NCBI RefSeq assembly: GCF_030758455.1 | Contig: NZ_CP132353.1 | Location: forward strand, 2,852,001 to 2,916,000 | DNA from: Erwinia pyri | GTDB taxonomy: Bacteria; Pseudomonadota; Gammaproteobacteria; Enterobacterales; Enterobacteriaceae | Length of the DNA stretch: 64,000 nt | Reading direction: 5' to 3' | Shown: in pieces, positions 28,419 through 37,896 of the stretch | Layout of the letters: the number at the start of each line of letters is the position of its first letter | How positions within the stretch are numbered: the stretch's first letter is position 1 | Position numbers and translations under genes: made by a program | The notes under the pieces: generated by a model | The model's input: only the letters and a program-made list of their open reading frames with translations | Database searches by the model: none | Told to the model about the DNA's origin: nothing

Positions 28419-30115
28419 TAATGCCCCGTGCTGATCGAAGTGGTTGGTTGTTGCATGGCCCGCTGCTCGGCTTCCGCCTCACGCTTAGCCTGAAGCCAGT
28501 TAAGATATCGCTGACGTGAAAGACGCCACAGCACCCAAATCAGGGTGATAAAGGCCATGCCGGCGGTCAGTAAATAGGTGTCGTTATAGGCGAGGACGTT
28601 AGCCTGCAGCGTGGCAACCGTTTGTAGCTGCGCCGTCCCCTGCGCGCCGCGAAGAACGCTGTCGCCGATAAAACTGTTGAACAGGCTGGTGTACTGGCTG
28701 AGCCTGTCGGTGACGTTAGGATTGAGCAAGGAGAGCTGATCCGCTATCAGGCTGGAGTGATATTTTTCGCGCCAGGTCTGGAATGTGCCCAGCAGAGCCG
28801 AGCCCATCAACCCACCGATATTTTGACTCATGCCGAACAGCACCACCAGGCTTACCAGATTTTTGGGTTGGGTCACTACGCTGCCAATATTCAGCAATAG
28901 AGCGGGAGCAATAAAGAAGGTGCTGCTGAAACCTAACAGGAACTGGCTGAAATACATGTTATTGGCTCGTGTTAGCGGGCTGGAGTGCGCATCCATTAAT
29001 GAAGCCACCATGATCAGCAACAGCGACATCACAATCGGCCAACTCAGATGTTTTACGTTGATAGTCAGTGCGCTGACCACAATACCGGAGAGCACTCCGG
29101 CAAGAATGGCCAGCGCCAGATAGTTCATCTGATCGTTGAGCAACCCCACCTGCTGCAGGTAGCCAATCGCTCCGGTGTTCTGTTCCGCCAGCGTCACGCG
29201 CAGCATAATCATGACGATGCCTAAACGGAAAATTGCCCCGGTACCCAACCAGCGGGTGTTTATCAGCGGATTACTCCGGTTATGTTCCAGCACCACGGCG
29301 GCGATCACCAGCACCAGCCCTGATGCCAGGCAAACGCCAAGCCATGGCGTGCTGGTCCACCATTCAATACGTCCTAGCGACAGCACGGCACAGAAGAGTG
29401 CCATACCCGGCGCCATTAAAAAGAAGGTGAGGAAATCCTTCTTTTCGAAAACTTTAATCCTGTCGCCCGGCGGCAGTTTCAGGATCAGCACCGCCCCAAG
29501 GCAGACCATCGCCAGTCCCAGCTCAAACAGATAGAGACCACGCCACTCATCAAGCTGTAACAGCTCGGAAGAGAACAGCCGTGCAAGCGGAATGGCTAAT
29601 TGTGACGCGCCTAATCCAATCGTCAGCGCCTTCAACCGGTGCTTTGCCGGCCACGCCTGTACCTGATAGTAAATGCCCAGGGAACTGAGCGCTGCCCCCA
29701 CCATGCCATGGGCAGCACGCACGATGATTGCGGAACTGAGATCGTTGACCAGCAGGTGAAAGAACGAAACCAGGGCGTACAAGACCAGAAACGCTTCGGT
29801 AAACGCACGCAGGCCAAACTGCTGGCGAAACTTCACCAACAGCAGATTAATAGAAATATTCCCCATCACGTAAACCGCAGGCAGCCAGGCAATTTCATTG
29901 CTGTAAGCGCCGAACACGCCCTGAAGGTTAGTGAGATTCGCCGTGACCAGCGCATTACTCAGCGCCCCGGTGATGGAAATCAGCAAGCCGATAAGGCCAA
30001 ACGCAATGCGTTTAGGGGTGGGATGCAGCGGCGTGGAGGGCGAGCCGGGAAGCATCGGCTTTTCGCCTGGCCCCCATTCTCGCGGGGCGAACGGGTCGGG
30101 TCTGTTACTGCCCAT
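28418..30115 (-). CDS. MFS drug transporter, DHA2 (EmrB-like)
   Basis: 565-residue proton-driven exporter, long enough for 14 helices. An unusual Pro-rich cytoplasmic N-terminus of about 35 residues precedes the first helix (IAFGLIGLLISITGALSNAL). VTANLTNLQGVFGAYSNEIAW is the DHA2-type first loop. With the HlyD and NodT genes it forms a tripartite pump; the substrate is unknown. The gene starts 1 base after the marR stop. Confidence 0.9.
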   Translation of the reverse strand: MGSNRPDPFAPREWGPGEKPMLPGSPSTPLHPTPKRIAFGLIGLLISITGALSNALVTANLTNLQGVFGAYSNEIAWLPAVYVMGNISINLLLVKFRQQFGLRAFTEAFLVLYALVSFFHLLVNDLSSAIIVRAAHGMVGAALSSLGIYYQVQAWPAKHRLKALTIGLGASQLAIPLARLFSSELLQLDEWRGLYLFELGLAMVCLGAVLILKLPPGDRIKVFEKKDFLTFFLMAPGMALFCAVLSLGRIEWWTSTPWLGVCLASGLVLVIAAVVLEHNRSNPLINTRWLGTGAIFRLGIVMIMLRVTLAEQNTGAIGYLQQVGLLNDQMNYLALAILAGVLSGIVVSALTINVKHLSWPIVMSLLLIMVASLMDAHSSPLTRANNMYFSQFLLGFSSTFFIAPALLLNIGSVVTQPKNLVSLVVLFGMSQNIGGLMGSALLGTFQTWREKYHSSLIADQLSLLNPNVTDRLSQYTSLFNSFIGDSVLRGAQGTAQLQTVATLQANVLAYNDTYLLTAGMAFITLIWVLWRLSRQRYLNWLQAKREAEAEQRAMQQPTTSISTGH

Positions 30116-30116
30116 G

Positions 30117-30548
30117 CTATTTCGCCTCGGTGGCTTTCAGCAGTTGCTGAAGCACCCGCTGGGTAACAGCCAGCTCATCGCGGTTGATCCCTGACAGCAG
30201 TTCGTTTCTTAACCTGTCAGCCTCAATTTTGAGTTTCTGATAGAGCGCCTCGCCCTGCGGCGTAACGTGCAGAAGACGCTTACGCCGATCCTCCTCCGGC
30301 TGAATACGCTCCACCAGCTGCTGCTTTACCAGACGATCTATCAACGGAACCACGCTGGCATCTTCAAGCCCAAGCGCCTGAGCCAGCTCTTTCTGGCTGA
30401 TTGGCGCCTCCTGAATGGCAATGGTCGCCACCGCCATCCAGCTGCTCATGCTCAGTCCGTTGTCTTTCATGCGGCGATCGACAGCCTGACGCCAGGCGTG
30501 GGCCGTTAAATGGAGTAAACGCGAAAAATTGAGTTCCTGAGCATTCAA
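30117..30548 (-). CDS. MarR family transcriptional regulator
   Basis: 143-residue winged-helix repressor. The HTH region ISQKELAQALGLEDASVVPLIDRLVKQQLVERIQPEEDRRKRLLHVTPQG is typical of MarR proteins. As first gene of the pump operon it most likely represses its own transcription; a palindrome 19-30 bases before its start codon supports this. The effector is probably an aromatic compound, as for other MarR/EmrR proteins (inference). Confidence 0.92.
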   Translation of the reverse strand: MNAQELNFSRLLHLTAHAWRQAVDRRMKDNGLSMSSWMAVATIAIQEAPISQKELAQALGLEDASVVPLIDRLVKQQLVERIQPEEDRRKRLLHVTPQGEALYQKLKIEADRLRNELLSGINRDELAVTQRVLQQLLKATEAK

Positions 30549-30566
30549 AATATAGAGGCCTGATAA

Positions 30567-30578
30567 TTAGAGGTCTAA
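30567..30578. promoter_or_regulatory. Probable MarR operator
   Basis: TTAGAGGTCTAA: TTAGA and TCTAA arms around GG, 19 bases before the marR start. A related sequence (TAGAGGCCTGA) lies about 15 bases nearer the gene. Size, AT-rich arms and position fit MarR autoregulation. Confidence 0.55.
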
Positions 30579-30766
30579 CTAAATTAATGGGGTAATTATA
30601 ATCAAGGATAATAGACGGCAGGAAGAGAGAGGGAGACAAAAAAGTAAAAATTCTGCTGGTTTTACCCTGAAATTGCGTAGCCGTTTCCGGAAGAATTTTC
30701 TCAGGATTGCGGGATCTTCAGCGTCGGCTGTATCCTGAGAGCAGAGCTTGCCTGAAGGATCTGCGG

Positions 30767-31603
30767 ATGAATAAACCTGACTGGGTAGAGATGTCAAAAG
30801 ATGAAGAGATGCCGGTGGAGGCGATTCGCGCCCATTTTACCGGACACGCCTACGATCCGCACTGGCATGACAGCTGGCTGGTGGGCGTCACTGAGCAGGG
30901 GGTGCAGCAGTTTCATTCCCGTAAGAAGAAGCATCAGAGTTATCCCGGCACGGTGTTTCTGCTGGAACCAGGGGAACTGCATGACGGCGATGCCGTTGAC
31001 GAAAACGGTTTTACTTACCGGATGCTCTATATTGACGCCGCGTTTATGCAGCAGCAGTTGAGCACGGTATTCAGTACCGTTCCCGACAGCTTTGAGCTGA
31101 ATTTTGCCCGCACGCTTTCCGGTGACCGCAGGCTGGCGCACGCCACCTTTCATGCCTTTCAGAGCCTGCACGACCGCGAGCTGAAAATCGTGAAAGAGAC
31201 GGCCATGCAGCAGCTGTTTGCGGCGCTGACGCAGCATCAACACTGGCGGAAAGCGATTGTCGTGCCGCAGCACGAAAAAACGCTCGCCCTGAAAACAAGA
31301 GAGTATCTGCACGACCATTTGCATGAAAATATTGGGCTGAGTGATATTGCGAACGCGCTTGGCGTGGATCGTTTTCGCCTCTCCCGGGAATTTCAGGCCA
31401 GGTTTGGTCTGCCGCCTCACGCCTGGCTCGTTCAACTACGGCTGACCCACGCCCGCAGATTGTTATCGCAAGGCAAAGATCCTGCTGACGTTGCCGCACA
31501 GCTGGGTTTCGCCGATCAAAGCCATCTGGGGCGCTGGTTCCGCCGCGCTTATCAACTGACCCCTGCCTGGTATCAACGCTGCTGCACAAATCTTCCAGAC
31601 TGA
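30767..31603 (+). CDS. AraC family transcriptional regulator
   Basis: 278-residue regulator: N-terminal cupin-type sensing domain (HWHDSWLVGVTEQGVQQF; YPGTVFLLEPGELHDGD) and C-terminal double HTH (IGLSDIANALGVDRFRLSREFQARFGLPPHAWLVQLRL; DPADVAAQLGFADQSHLGRWFRR). The start at 30767 has AAGGA 8 bases upstream and is preferred to 30707. It is divergent from marR and lies 52 bases before a DUF2000 gene, a recurrent pair. Confidence 0.9.
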   Translation: MNKPDWVEMSKDEEMPVEAIRAHFTGHAYDPHWHDSWLVGVTEQGVQQFHSRKKKHQSYPGTVFLLEPGELHDGDAVDENGFTYRMLYIDAAFMQQQLSTVFSTVPDSFELNFARTLSGDRRLAHATFHAFQSLHDRELKIVKETAMQQLFAALTQHQHWRKAIVVPQHEKTLALKTREYLHDHLHENIGLSDIANALGVDRFRLSREFQARFGLPPHAWLVQLRLTHARRLLSQGKDPADVAAQLGFADQSHLGRWFRRAYQLTPAWYQRCCTNLPD

Positions 31604-31655
31604 ACCGCCCTCTTCTCTTACCCTGCTGGTTTTCAGCCGTAAGGAGAAGTGCCAG

Positions 31656-32063
31656 ATGAACGATCTGCGTTGCGTTGTGATTTTGAATAGTGGGCTGCCG
31701 GTGGGAAAAGCGGTAAATGCAGCCGCCGTGATCTCATTAACATTAGGCCAGCGACACCCCGGATTTGTCGGTCCGCAGCTGGTAGATGGTAGCGGTCAAT
31801 CGCACCCCGGTCTGATCCCGGTAGGCATCCCGATCCTGGCTGCCAGTAATGAACAGCTGGCGATGCTGGTTAACGAATGTAGAGAACGCGCTTTTGATGC
31901 CATCCTTTTTCCCGTAGAAGGACAAATGACCGTGGATTATGCCGCATTTTCTGAAGCCGTCCGGCAGATCCCCACCTCGGACCTGCAGCATCTTGGTTTG
32001 GGGATCGTGGGTGAGAAAAAAGCGCTGCGCAAACTCACCGCAAAACTAAAATTGTTTGGTTAA
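31656..32063 (+). CDS. DUF2000 family protein
   Basis: 135-residue protein of the DUF2000 family, related in fold to peptidyl-tRNA hydrolase 2. Recognisable parts are RCVVILNSGLPVGKAVNAAAVISLTLG near the start and GLGIVGEKKALRKLTAKLKLFG at the end. Biological role unknown. Good ribosome site (AAGGAG, 31640-31645). Probably cotranscribed with, or controlled by, the AraC regulator. Confidence 0.85.
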   Translation: MNDLRCVVILNSGLPVGKAVNAAAVISLTLGQRHPGFVGPQLVDGSGQSHPGLIPVGIPILAASNEQLAMLVNECRERAFDAILFPVEGQMTVDYAAFSEAVRQIPTSDLQHLGLGIVGEKKALRKLTAKLKLFG

Positions 32064-32065
32064 AT

Positions 32066-32085
32066 AACCGCCTCTGAGCGGTTTC
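32066..32085 (+). terminator. Short hairpin after the DUF2000 gene
   Basis: AACCGC-CTCTGA-GCGGTT stem directly after the stop codon, with only three T after it; a weak or partial terminator. Confidence 0.45.
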
Positions 32086-32277
32086 ACCGATCAGGCGTCC
32101 GGAAGCGATCTGGCTTTAACGTCACGAGAGCGATTTGGCTGTTTACATTAAGAGCAGATAACCTTACTTTAAGTATGGATAACCGTTCAGCTCTTTACGG
32201 GTAAACCAGGCAGGAACGCCTGGCGGGCGGTTAACTTCTTTTCAGCAAAAGAGGTCAGAAACCAAAAGGATTAGGTT

Positions 32278-32970
32278 ATGTACTACCGAAAGGAAATCAT
32301 AAGTTATTTACAGTCGAATAAAGTCCTCGCATTGAAACTCGACCACGCATTAACGGGCGTCGGAGAGTTGGTATCACACCAACTGGCTATGATACAAGCA
32401 GGCGCAACGCGCGCACTGTATTACACATCCTGCTTTACCGATGAATATCAGGATGTTTGCCAGAAGCAAAAAATTGAGGATATACGATTCAAAAATGGCG
32501 TTATTCATCTTCTGCGCAATGGCAATATCGTATATGACATGCTCAAAATTTATTTCGAAGAGTTATTTAATTATAAAACCTCAGATCAAATAGAGCACAT
32601 CAAACAAATGCTCATGGCTGTAAATATCCATATTGCCGCCAGCTCACTTACAAACGCTGGATTTGCTTTAGCAACAGCATCATTTGTTGCGGCTGGCATG
32701 AATCTGAGCCTTGAAATAAGTACCCTAACAGGGCGCAGGGCTGGCGGAGTTGTAGGGGCGACTGGGATCTATGGCGTCGTTCAGAAAGCAGCAGATAGCG
32801 CACATCGCCTTCACTTTACCTATCCGGCTTACTACTCTGCACTATATGTTCAGGAGCTGGAAATGATGTACTTTCTGATAGAGCCATTGTTTGAACGGGC
32901 CGAGGCGCTTAAAGCACCGTGGGCATCGGACAATGATATTGCAGAGATCATTACCAGGATGATTCGATAA
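32278..32970 (+). CDS. Hypothetical protein of Hcp-linked module (candidate T6SS effector)
   Basis: 230 residues, no family recognised. Residues 110-165 are rich in Ala, Gly and small hydrophobics (AASSLTNAGFALATASFVAAGM, then GRRAGGVVGATGIYGVVQKA) and could form a membrane-inserting hairpin; the rest is mixed helix. Good ribosome site (AAAGGATTAGG). The DNA is AT-richer than its surroundings (24 G+C in the 60 bases 32581-32640). With a small membrane protein 2 bases downstream and an Hcp gene next, an effector/immunity/carrier reading is plausible but unproven. Confidence 0.6.
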   Translation: MYYRKEIISYLQSNKVLALKLDHALTGVGELVSHQLAMIQAGATRALYYTSCFTDEYQDVCQKQKIEDIRFKNGVIHLLRNGNIVYDMLKIYFEELFNYKTSDQIEHIKQMLMAVNIHIAASSLTNAGFALATASFVAAGMNLSLEISTLTGRRAGGVVGATGIYGVVQKAADSAHRLHFTYPAYYSALYVQELEMMYFLIEPLFERAEALKAPWASDNDIAEIITRMIR

Positions 32971-32972
32971 TC

Positions 32973-33161
32973 ATGATAAATCTGATCAAACGATTTTTTA
33001 AGAGAATGTTCAAATCATTAGTTTCGATGTACGGTCCCGCCATACTAACAATTTTATTCGCAATGGCGCAGGGAGTTTTATTTCCAGATAGTCCAATCTG
33101 GTTTGTACCACTATTTTTCGTGTTCGTGATGGTTGTTTTTTATCGCTATGTGAAATGGTAA
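32973..33161 (+). CDS. Small membrane protein (candidate immunity protein)
   Basis: 62 residues: a basic N-terminus (MINLIKRFFKRMFKSL) and two hydrophobic segments (about 17-35, YGPAILTILFAMAQGVLF, and 41-58, IWFVPLFFVFVMVVFYRYV). It starts 2 bases after the previous gene, so the two are almost certainly coupled. In a toxin/immunity reading it would protect the inner membrane; this is inference from position and topology. Confidence 0.6.
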   Translation: MINLIKRFFKRMFKSLVSMYGPAILTILFAMAQGVLFPDSPIWFVPLFFVFVMVVFYRYVKW

Positions 33162-33207
33162 ATACTTACCTGTTACCATTATTGAGATTTCACTGTAAGG
33201 AAATTAT

Positions 33208-33687
33208 ATGTCAACACCCGCCCACTTATGGCTTGAAGATGAAAACGGTTCTCCAGTTGTCGGCAGCTGTATGATGCCGCTGCGTACAGGTTCCATTGAG
33301 CTAAAGTCATTCTCTCACGGTATAACTATTCCTGTTGATCCCAACAGGGGAAAACTCACCGGTACGCGCATTCATCGCCCCATCACGATAGTGAAAGAGT
33401 TTGACCAGACTACGCCGCTCCTCTATCGCGCTGTGTGTGAAGGCCGCGTCATGAAAAAAGCCACTATCCGCATGTATCGCACTCTGGAATCGGGCATTGA
33501 GGCCGACTATTTCAACATCATCCTGGAAAACGTCAAAATCACCACGGTTTCGCCTTACCTGGCGCCAAATGGCCTGAGCAGCACGCATCTGGAAACGCTG
33601 GAAATGCGCTATGAGGCGATTACCTGGAAGTACACGGATGGAAATATTCTCTACCGCGATTCGTGGAACGATCGCGCTACGGCTTAG
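33208..33687 (+). CDS. hcp: Hcp family type VI secretion protein (orphan)
   Basis: 159 residues of the Hcp1 family, whose hexameric rings form the type VI secretion tube and carry small effectors. Family parts are GSIELKSFSHGITIPVD, RIHRPITIVKEFDQTTPLLYRAV, the repeated aromatic beta strands and the terminal EAITWKYTDGNILYRDSW. Clear ribosome site (TAAGGAAA). No other secretion gene is in the window, so this is an orphan hcp, often a sign of an attached effector gene. Confidence 0.9.
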   Translation: MSTPAHLWLEDENGSPVVGSCMMPLRTGSIELKSFSHGITIPVDPNRGKLTGTRIHRPITIVKEFDQTTPLLYRAVCEGRVMKKATIRMYRTLESGIEADYFNIILENVKITTVSPYLAPNGLSSTHLETLEMRYEAITWKYTDGNILYRDSWNDRATA

Positions 33688-33731
33688 GATGAAAATGTCC
33701 GGCAGCTGAATATCCGGCTGAGATTACAGGC

Positions 33732-33757
33732 ACAAAAAAACCGCCCTCAGGCGGTTC
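33732..33757 (-). terminator. Terminator of the Gly-Cys-Leu tRNA operon
   Basis: Read on the minus strand: AACCGCC / GGCGGTT stem closed by TGAG, followed by seven T. It lies 54 bases beyond tRNA-Leu and about 45 bases beyond the hcp stop on the other strand. Confidence 0.88.
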
Positions 33758-33810
33758 CACGACATTGCACAAAGTGCTTGTTTTTATTCGTTTTAAATCG
33801 GTATTCAATA

Positions 33811-33896
33811 TGGTGCCCGGGGCGGGACTTGAACCCGCACAGCCATAAGCCGAGGGATTTTAAATCCCTTGTGTCTACCGATTTCACCACCCGGGC
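33811..33896 (-). tRNA. leuZ: tRNA-Leu (anticodon TAA)
   Basis: 86 bases beginning GCCCGGGTGG, with long variable arm, anticodon loop TTTAAAA (TAA), T-loop GGTTCAAGTCC and encoded CCA. Same place as leuZ in the E. coli glyW-cysT-leuZ operon. Confidence 0.97.
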
Positions 33897-33908
33897 ATGG
33901 GTGTAAAG

Positions 33909-33982
33909 TGGAGGCGCGTCCCGGAGTCGAACCGAGGTTCACGGATTTGCAATCCGCTGCATGGCCACTCTGCCAACGCGCC
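33909..33982 (-). tRNA. cysT: tRNA-Cys (anticodon GCA)
   Basis: 74 bases, 5' GGCGCGTTGGC to 3' GACGCGCCTCCA. Anticodon loop TTGCAAA (GCA). CCA encoded. Middle gene of the three-tRNA operon. Confidence 0.97.
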
Positions 33983-34021
33983 AATCTTGCTATGCCACCA
34001 GAACCTCTGGCGACTAAAATT

Positions 34022-34097
<76 letters not shown>

Positions 34098-34255
34098 AAA
34101 CACCAACTTGTCATAATCGACTGAAGCTGCTGATTTACTTTATCTTCTGACAGACCAGCTGCCTTTCGATGCGTTGCATTCTACTGTTCTGGCGAAATGA
34201 GTCAACATAATTATCCCGACTTTTCTCTCGTTTGCTGCTTTTTAAATCGCATCGA

Positions 34256-34804
34256 TCACTGTTCAAACAAATCGTTACGCGAAGCGTTGAGATATTGAAA
34301 CATTGACCAGAAAGTCAGCACCGCTGCAACGTATAAAGCGACAACGCCAATTGCCACTACGGTGTTGTCGGGGCGCCAGAGCAGCGCGAACAGCGACAGC
34401 ATCTGTGCCGTGGTTTTTACTTTGCCTATCCAGGAGACGGCGACGCTGCTGCGTTTGCCAATTTCCGCCATCCACTCACGCAGGGCAGAAATGATTATCT
34501 CACGGGCAATCATGGTCGCCGCAGGTAACGTAATCCACCAGGAGTGGAAATACTCTGCCACCAAAACCAGCGCCATTGCCACCATCACTTTATCCGCAAC
34601 CGGATCGAGGAAAGCACCAAAACGGGTGGTCTGCTTCCAGCGGCGCGCCAGATAACCATCAAACCAGTCGGTGATCGCGGCGAAGATGAAGATCAGCGCG
34701 CAAACCAGCGGGCCCCATTCGAAAGGCAGATAAAACGCCAGCACGAAGAAGGGGATCAAAACGACACGAAACAGGGTGAGTAACGTCGGAATGTTAAAAT
34801 GCAT
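34256..34804 (-). CDS. pgsA: CDP-diacylglycerol-glycerol-3-phosphate 3-phosphatidyltransferase
   Basis: Inner-membrane enzyme making phosphatidylglycerol phosphate, the first committed step to phosphatidylglycerol and cardiolipin. 182 residues. The CDP-alcohol phosphotransferase signature is present: DG..AR....(8)..G...D...D in [13 protein letters not shown] and [11 protein letters not shown]. It follows uvrC after 71 bases and precedes the tRNA operon, as in E. coli. Confidence 0.96.
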   Translation of the reverse strand: MHFNIPTLLTLFRVVLIPFFVLAFYLPFEWGPLVCALIFIFAAITDWFDGYLARRWKQTTRFGAFLDPVADKVMVAMALVLVAEYFHSWWITLPAATMIAREIIISALREWMAEIGKRSSVAVSWIGKVKTTAQMLSLFALLWRPDNTVVAIGVVALYVAAVLTFWSMFQYLNASRNDLFEQ

Positions 34805-34875
34805 AGTTATGCTAACTGTCTGGGCAGAGTAGAATTTGTCCCTATGTTCCTACATTGCTTCGGGGGTTGCAATGC

Positions 34876-36708
34876 TTAGTGTTTCAGCGAATAAAAGATT
34901 TTCTCCGCCAGTAGCTGCGAGATGCCGGGAACTTTCGCTATTTCTTCCACAGATGCGTTCATCAACGGCTGCAGGCCACCCATGTATTTAAGCAACATCT
35001 GCCTTCTTTTAGGGCCTATCCCTTCAATCGTCTCCAGCGCGCTGGTGTTCTTCACTTTTGCCCGCTTATTGCGATGCCCCGTAATTGCATGATTGTGAGA
35101 GTCGTCACGAATATGCTGAAGAACATGCAGGGCCGGTGAGTCCGAGGGCAGTGAGAACCCCTCACCTTCCGGCTCAAAGAACAACGTCTCAAGCCCGGCT
35201 TTACGATCCGTTCCTTTGGCAATGCCCAGCAGAATGGGGCGCTCTTTATCCCAACCCACATCAAGCTCAGCAAATACGGTTTTCGCCTGCCCTAACTGCC
35301 CTTTGCCCCCATCAATCAGGATCAGGTCCGGTATTTTGCTCTCTTCAAGCTCTTTCCCGTAACGGCGGCGCAGCACCTGGTTCATCGCGGCATAGTCATC
35401 GCCCGGCGTAATGCCAGTGATATTGTAGCGCCGATACTCAGAACGAAGCGGACCATTGGCATCAAACACTACGCAGGACGCTACCGTCTGTTCGCCCATC
35501 GTATGGCTGATATCAAAACACTCCATCCGGTTGATTTCAGGCAGCTCCAGCACCTCTGCCAGCGCTTTAAGCCGCTGATGGATAGTGGACTGTTGCGACA
35601 GGCGGCTGACCAGGGCTGTGCTGGCATTCGTTCTGGCCAGCTTAAGATAACGCGCCCGGTCGCCACGAGGTTTACTCTGGATCGCCACTTTACGCCCGGC
35701 AAGCTCCGTCAGTGAGTCCGCCAGCAGCTCTTTCTCTGGCAACGTGAAGTCCAGCAGGATATCTGAGGGCAGAGTACGCGCCTGGCTTCCCTGCAGGTAA
35801 AACTGCCCGACAAAAGTCTGCACAACCTCAGCGAGATCGGTGCCGCCCGGAACTTTAGGAAAGTAGCTCCGGCTGCCCAGGACTTTTCCCTGACGGATGA
35901 ACAGCACGTGAAGACAGGCCATTCCTGAATCAAAGGCGACGCCAATCACATCCACATCGTCACCGTTGTTGGAGACAAACTGACGCTCCGTAACGCGGCG
36001 CACGGCCTGAATTTGATCGCGCAGCCGTGCTGCCTCTTCAAACTTGAGATCGGTGCTGGCACGCTCCATACGGGCAACCAGCTGATTCAACACCTGGTCA
36101 TCTTTTCCGGAGAGGAACAGCCGCACATACTCAATTTGTTGCGCGTACTCTTCTTCACTGACAAGGCCGGCCACGCAGGGTCCAAGGCAGCGACCAATCT
36201 GGTACTGCAGGCAAGGACGCGTGCGGTTACGGTAAACATTGTTTTCGCACTGGCGAACCGGGAAGACTTTTTGCAGCAGAGAGAGCGTTTCGCGCACGGC
36301 ATAGCCATTGGGAAACGGGCCAAAGTACTCGCCTTTAGCATGTTTAGCGCCACGGTGGCTCGCCAGCCGGGGATGTGTATCACCACTGAGAAAGATATAA
36401 GGATAAGATTTATCGTCGCGTAACAGGACGTTATAGCGCGGCTGATACAGCTTGATGTAGTTATGTTCCAGCAGCAGCGCTTCCGTTTCGGTATGCGTCA
36501 CCGTAACATCAATCTGCCGGATGCTCTCAACCAGCGCTTCCGTTTTCCGGCTGGCAAGATTGCCGCGAAAATAACTGGTCAGCCTTTTTTTCAGATCTTT
36601 GGCTTTACCGACATAGATAACCGTGTCACCCGCATCATACATGCGATAAACGCCTGGCTGGCTGGTAACCGTTTTCAGAAAGGATTTGGCATCAAACTGT
36701 TCATTCAC
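34876..36708 (-). CDS. uvrC: Excinuclease ABC subunit UvrC
   Basis: Nuclease subunit of UvrABC nucleotide excision repair, making both incisions. 610 residues, the E. coli length. Domains in order: GIY-YIG nuclease ([24 protein letters not shown]), Cys cluster ([27 protein letters not shown]), UVR domain near 205-240, RNase H-like endonuclease domain ([22 protein letters not shown]), and C-terminal helix-hairpin-helix ([18 protein letters not shown]). It overlaps the uvrY end by 8 bases. Confidence 0.97.
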   Translation of the reverse strand: MNEQFDAKSFLKTVTSQPGVYRMYDAGDTVIYVGKAKDLKKRLTSYFRGNLASRKTEALVESIRQIDVTVTHTETEALLLEHNYIKLYQPRYNVLLRDDKSYPYIFLSGDTHPRLASHRGAKHAKGEYFGPFPNGYAVRETLSLLQKVFPVRQCENNVYRNRTRPCLQYQIGRCLGPCVAGLVSEEEYAQQIEYVRLFLSGKDDQVLNQLVARMERASTDLKFEEAARLRDQIQAVRRVTERQFVSNNGDDVDVIGVAFDSGMACLHVLFIRQGKVLGSRSYFPKVPGGTDLAEVVQTFVGQFYLQGSQARTLPSDILLDFTLPEKELLADSLTELAGRKVAIQSKPRGDRARYLKLARTNASTALVSRLSQQSTIHQRLKALAEVLELPEINRMECFDISHTMGEQTVASCVVFDANGPLRSEYRRYNITGITPGDDYAAMNQVLRRRYGKELEESKIPDLILIDGGKGQLGQAKTVFAELDVGWDKERPILLGIAKGTDRKAGLETLFFEPEGEGFSLPSDSPALHVLQHIRDDSHNHAITGHRNKRAKVKNTSALETIEGIGPKRRQMLLKYMGGLQPLMNASVEEIAKVPGISQLLAEKIFYSLKH

Positions 36709-37360
36709 TACTGGTTAACGACTCCGCATTGAACAGGCCATGACGGATGGCCAGATGGGTCAACTCAACGTCACCGCTGATGTTAAGTTTACTAAACATG
36801 CGGTAACGGTAGCTGTTGACCGTTTTAGGACTCAGATTAAGCTGTTCGGAAATCTCCGCCACTTTCTGACCTTTGGTGATCATCAGCATAATCTGCAATT
36901 CGCGTTCCGACAAACTGTCGAAGGGAGAATCTCTCTTTTGCGGCTCGATCTGGCTGAGCGCCATTTGCTGAGCAATGTCTGAAGCAATATAGCGCTGCCC
37001 GGAATGAACCTGACGAATAGCGCTGACCACTTCCTGAGGAGCGGCACCTTTGCTCAGATAGCCTGACGCTCCCGCCTGCATCACCCGGGCCGGAAGCGGG
37101 TTTTCCGTATGAATAGTCAGCATAATAACTTTGCTGTCCGGGCTGAAACGCACAATTTTCCGCGTCGCCTCAAGGCCACCAATGCCCGGCATGTTCATAT
37201 CCATCAGCACCACGTCCACATTATGGCTGCGACACCACTTCACCGCCTCTTCACCACAGTTCGCTTCGCCAATAACCTGGAAGCCTTTAATATCTTCCAG
37301 TATGCGGCGAATACCAGCGCGAACCAGTTCGTGGTCATCGACAAGAAAAACGCTAATCAA
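36701..37360 (-). CDS. uvrY: Response regulator UvrY (GacA-type)
   Basis: NarL/FixJ-type response regulator of the BarA-UvrY system, which turns on csrB/csrC small RNAs and so controls carbon storage, motility and virulence traits. 219 residues: receiver domain with D54 (VLMDMNMPG) and K near 106, LuxR-type HTH ([38 protein letters not shown]). I choose the TTG start at 37358-37360, as in E. coli uvrY; GGAGAG lies 6-11 bases before it. It is cotranscribed with uvrC. Confidence 0.95.
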   Translation of the reverse strand: MISVFLVDDHELVRAGIRRILEDIKGFQVIGEANCGEEAVKWCRSHNVDVVLMDMNMPGIGGLEATRKIVRFSPDSKVIMLTIHTENPLPARVMQAGASGYLSKGAAPQEVVSAIRQVHSGQRYIASDIAQQMALSQIEPQKRDSPFDSLSERELQIMLMITKGQKVAEISEQLNLSPKTVNSYRYRMFSKLNISGDVELTHLAIRHGLFNAESLTSSE

Positions 37361-37597
37361 CAGCTCTCTCCAGGTGGGCATCAACAAGAGGTGTATGCAT
37401 GGATTTAAGCGCCGATCTTACCTCTTTTTGCCTGGTGATTGAACTGAAATAACAGGCTCGTCAGCGTGAAAGCTTTTCACTCTGGCTGCCGGCACTCTGC
37501 CTTATCGGTGAGGGATATGTGATATACTTGTTAGCGATTTACCATTTCAGCGGGCGTTTATAACCCGTTGAATCAGAGATGACAAAAAGGAGAAATC
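37361..37597. promoter_or_regulatory. Divergent promoter region uvrY/yecF
   Basis: 237 bases with no gene. A good minus-10-like TATACT at 37511-37516 on the plus strand lies 80 bases before yecF. AAAGGAG (37586-37592) is the yecF ribosome site. Confidence 0.4.
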
Positions 37598-37822
37598 ATG
37601 AGCAACACTGACTTTTCAACCAGCGAAGAGACAAAAACCCTGGCGGAAGAGATGGCCTGTATGAAAGCGCTGGTCACCTTCATGTTAAAAGGGATGGGAC
37701 AGGCCGATGCCGGTAAAGTCATCATTAACATGGAGCGCTACATTGCCCAGCTGACCGATCAGCAGCAGGCGGACGTTTTCAGCAGCACTATCAAACAGAT
37801 TAAACAGGCTTATCGCCAATAG
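37598..37822 (+). CDS. yecF: DUF2594 family protein YecF
   Basis: 74-residue cytoplasmic protein of unknown function. The C-terminal QADVFSSTIKQIKQAYRQ and the middle MLKGMGQADAGKVIINME correspond to E. coli YecF, which has the same neighbours (uvrY and sdiA). Confidence 0.93.
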   Translation: MSNTDFSTSEETKTLAEEMACMKALVTFMLKGMGQADAGKVIINMERYIAQLTDQQQADVFSSTIKQIKQAYRQ

Positions 37823-37896
37823 ATCTGCCGTCTGGCCCATTGCTTTTCATTCCCCATTATAAGATGGTTATCTTTTATCTCTGAATGAATGGAACA

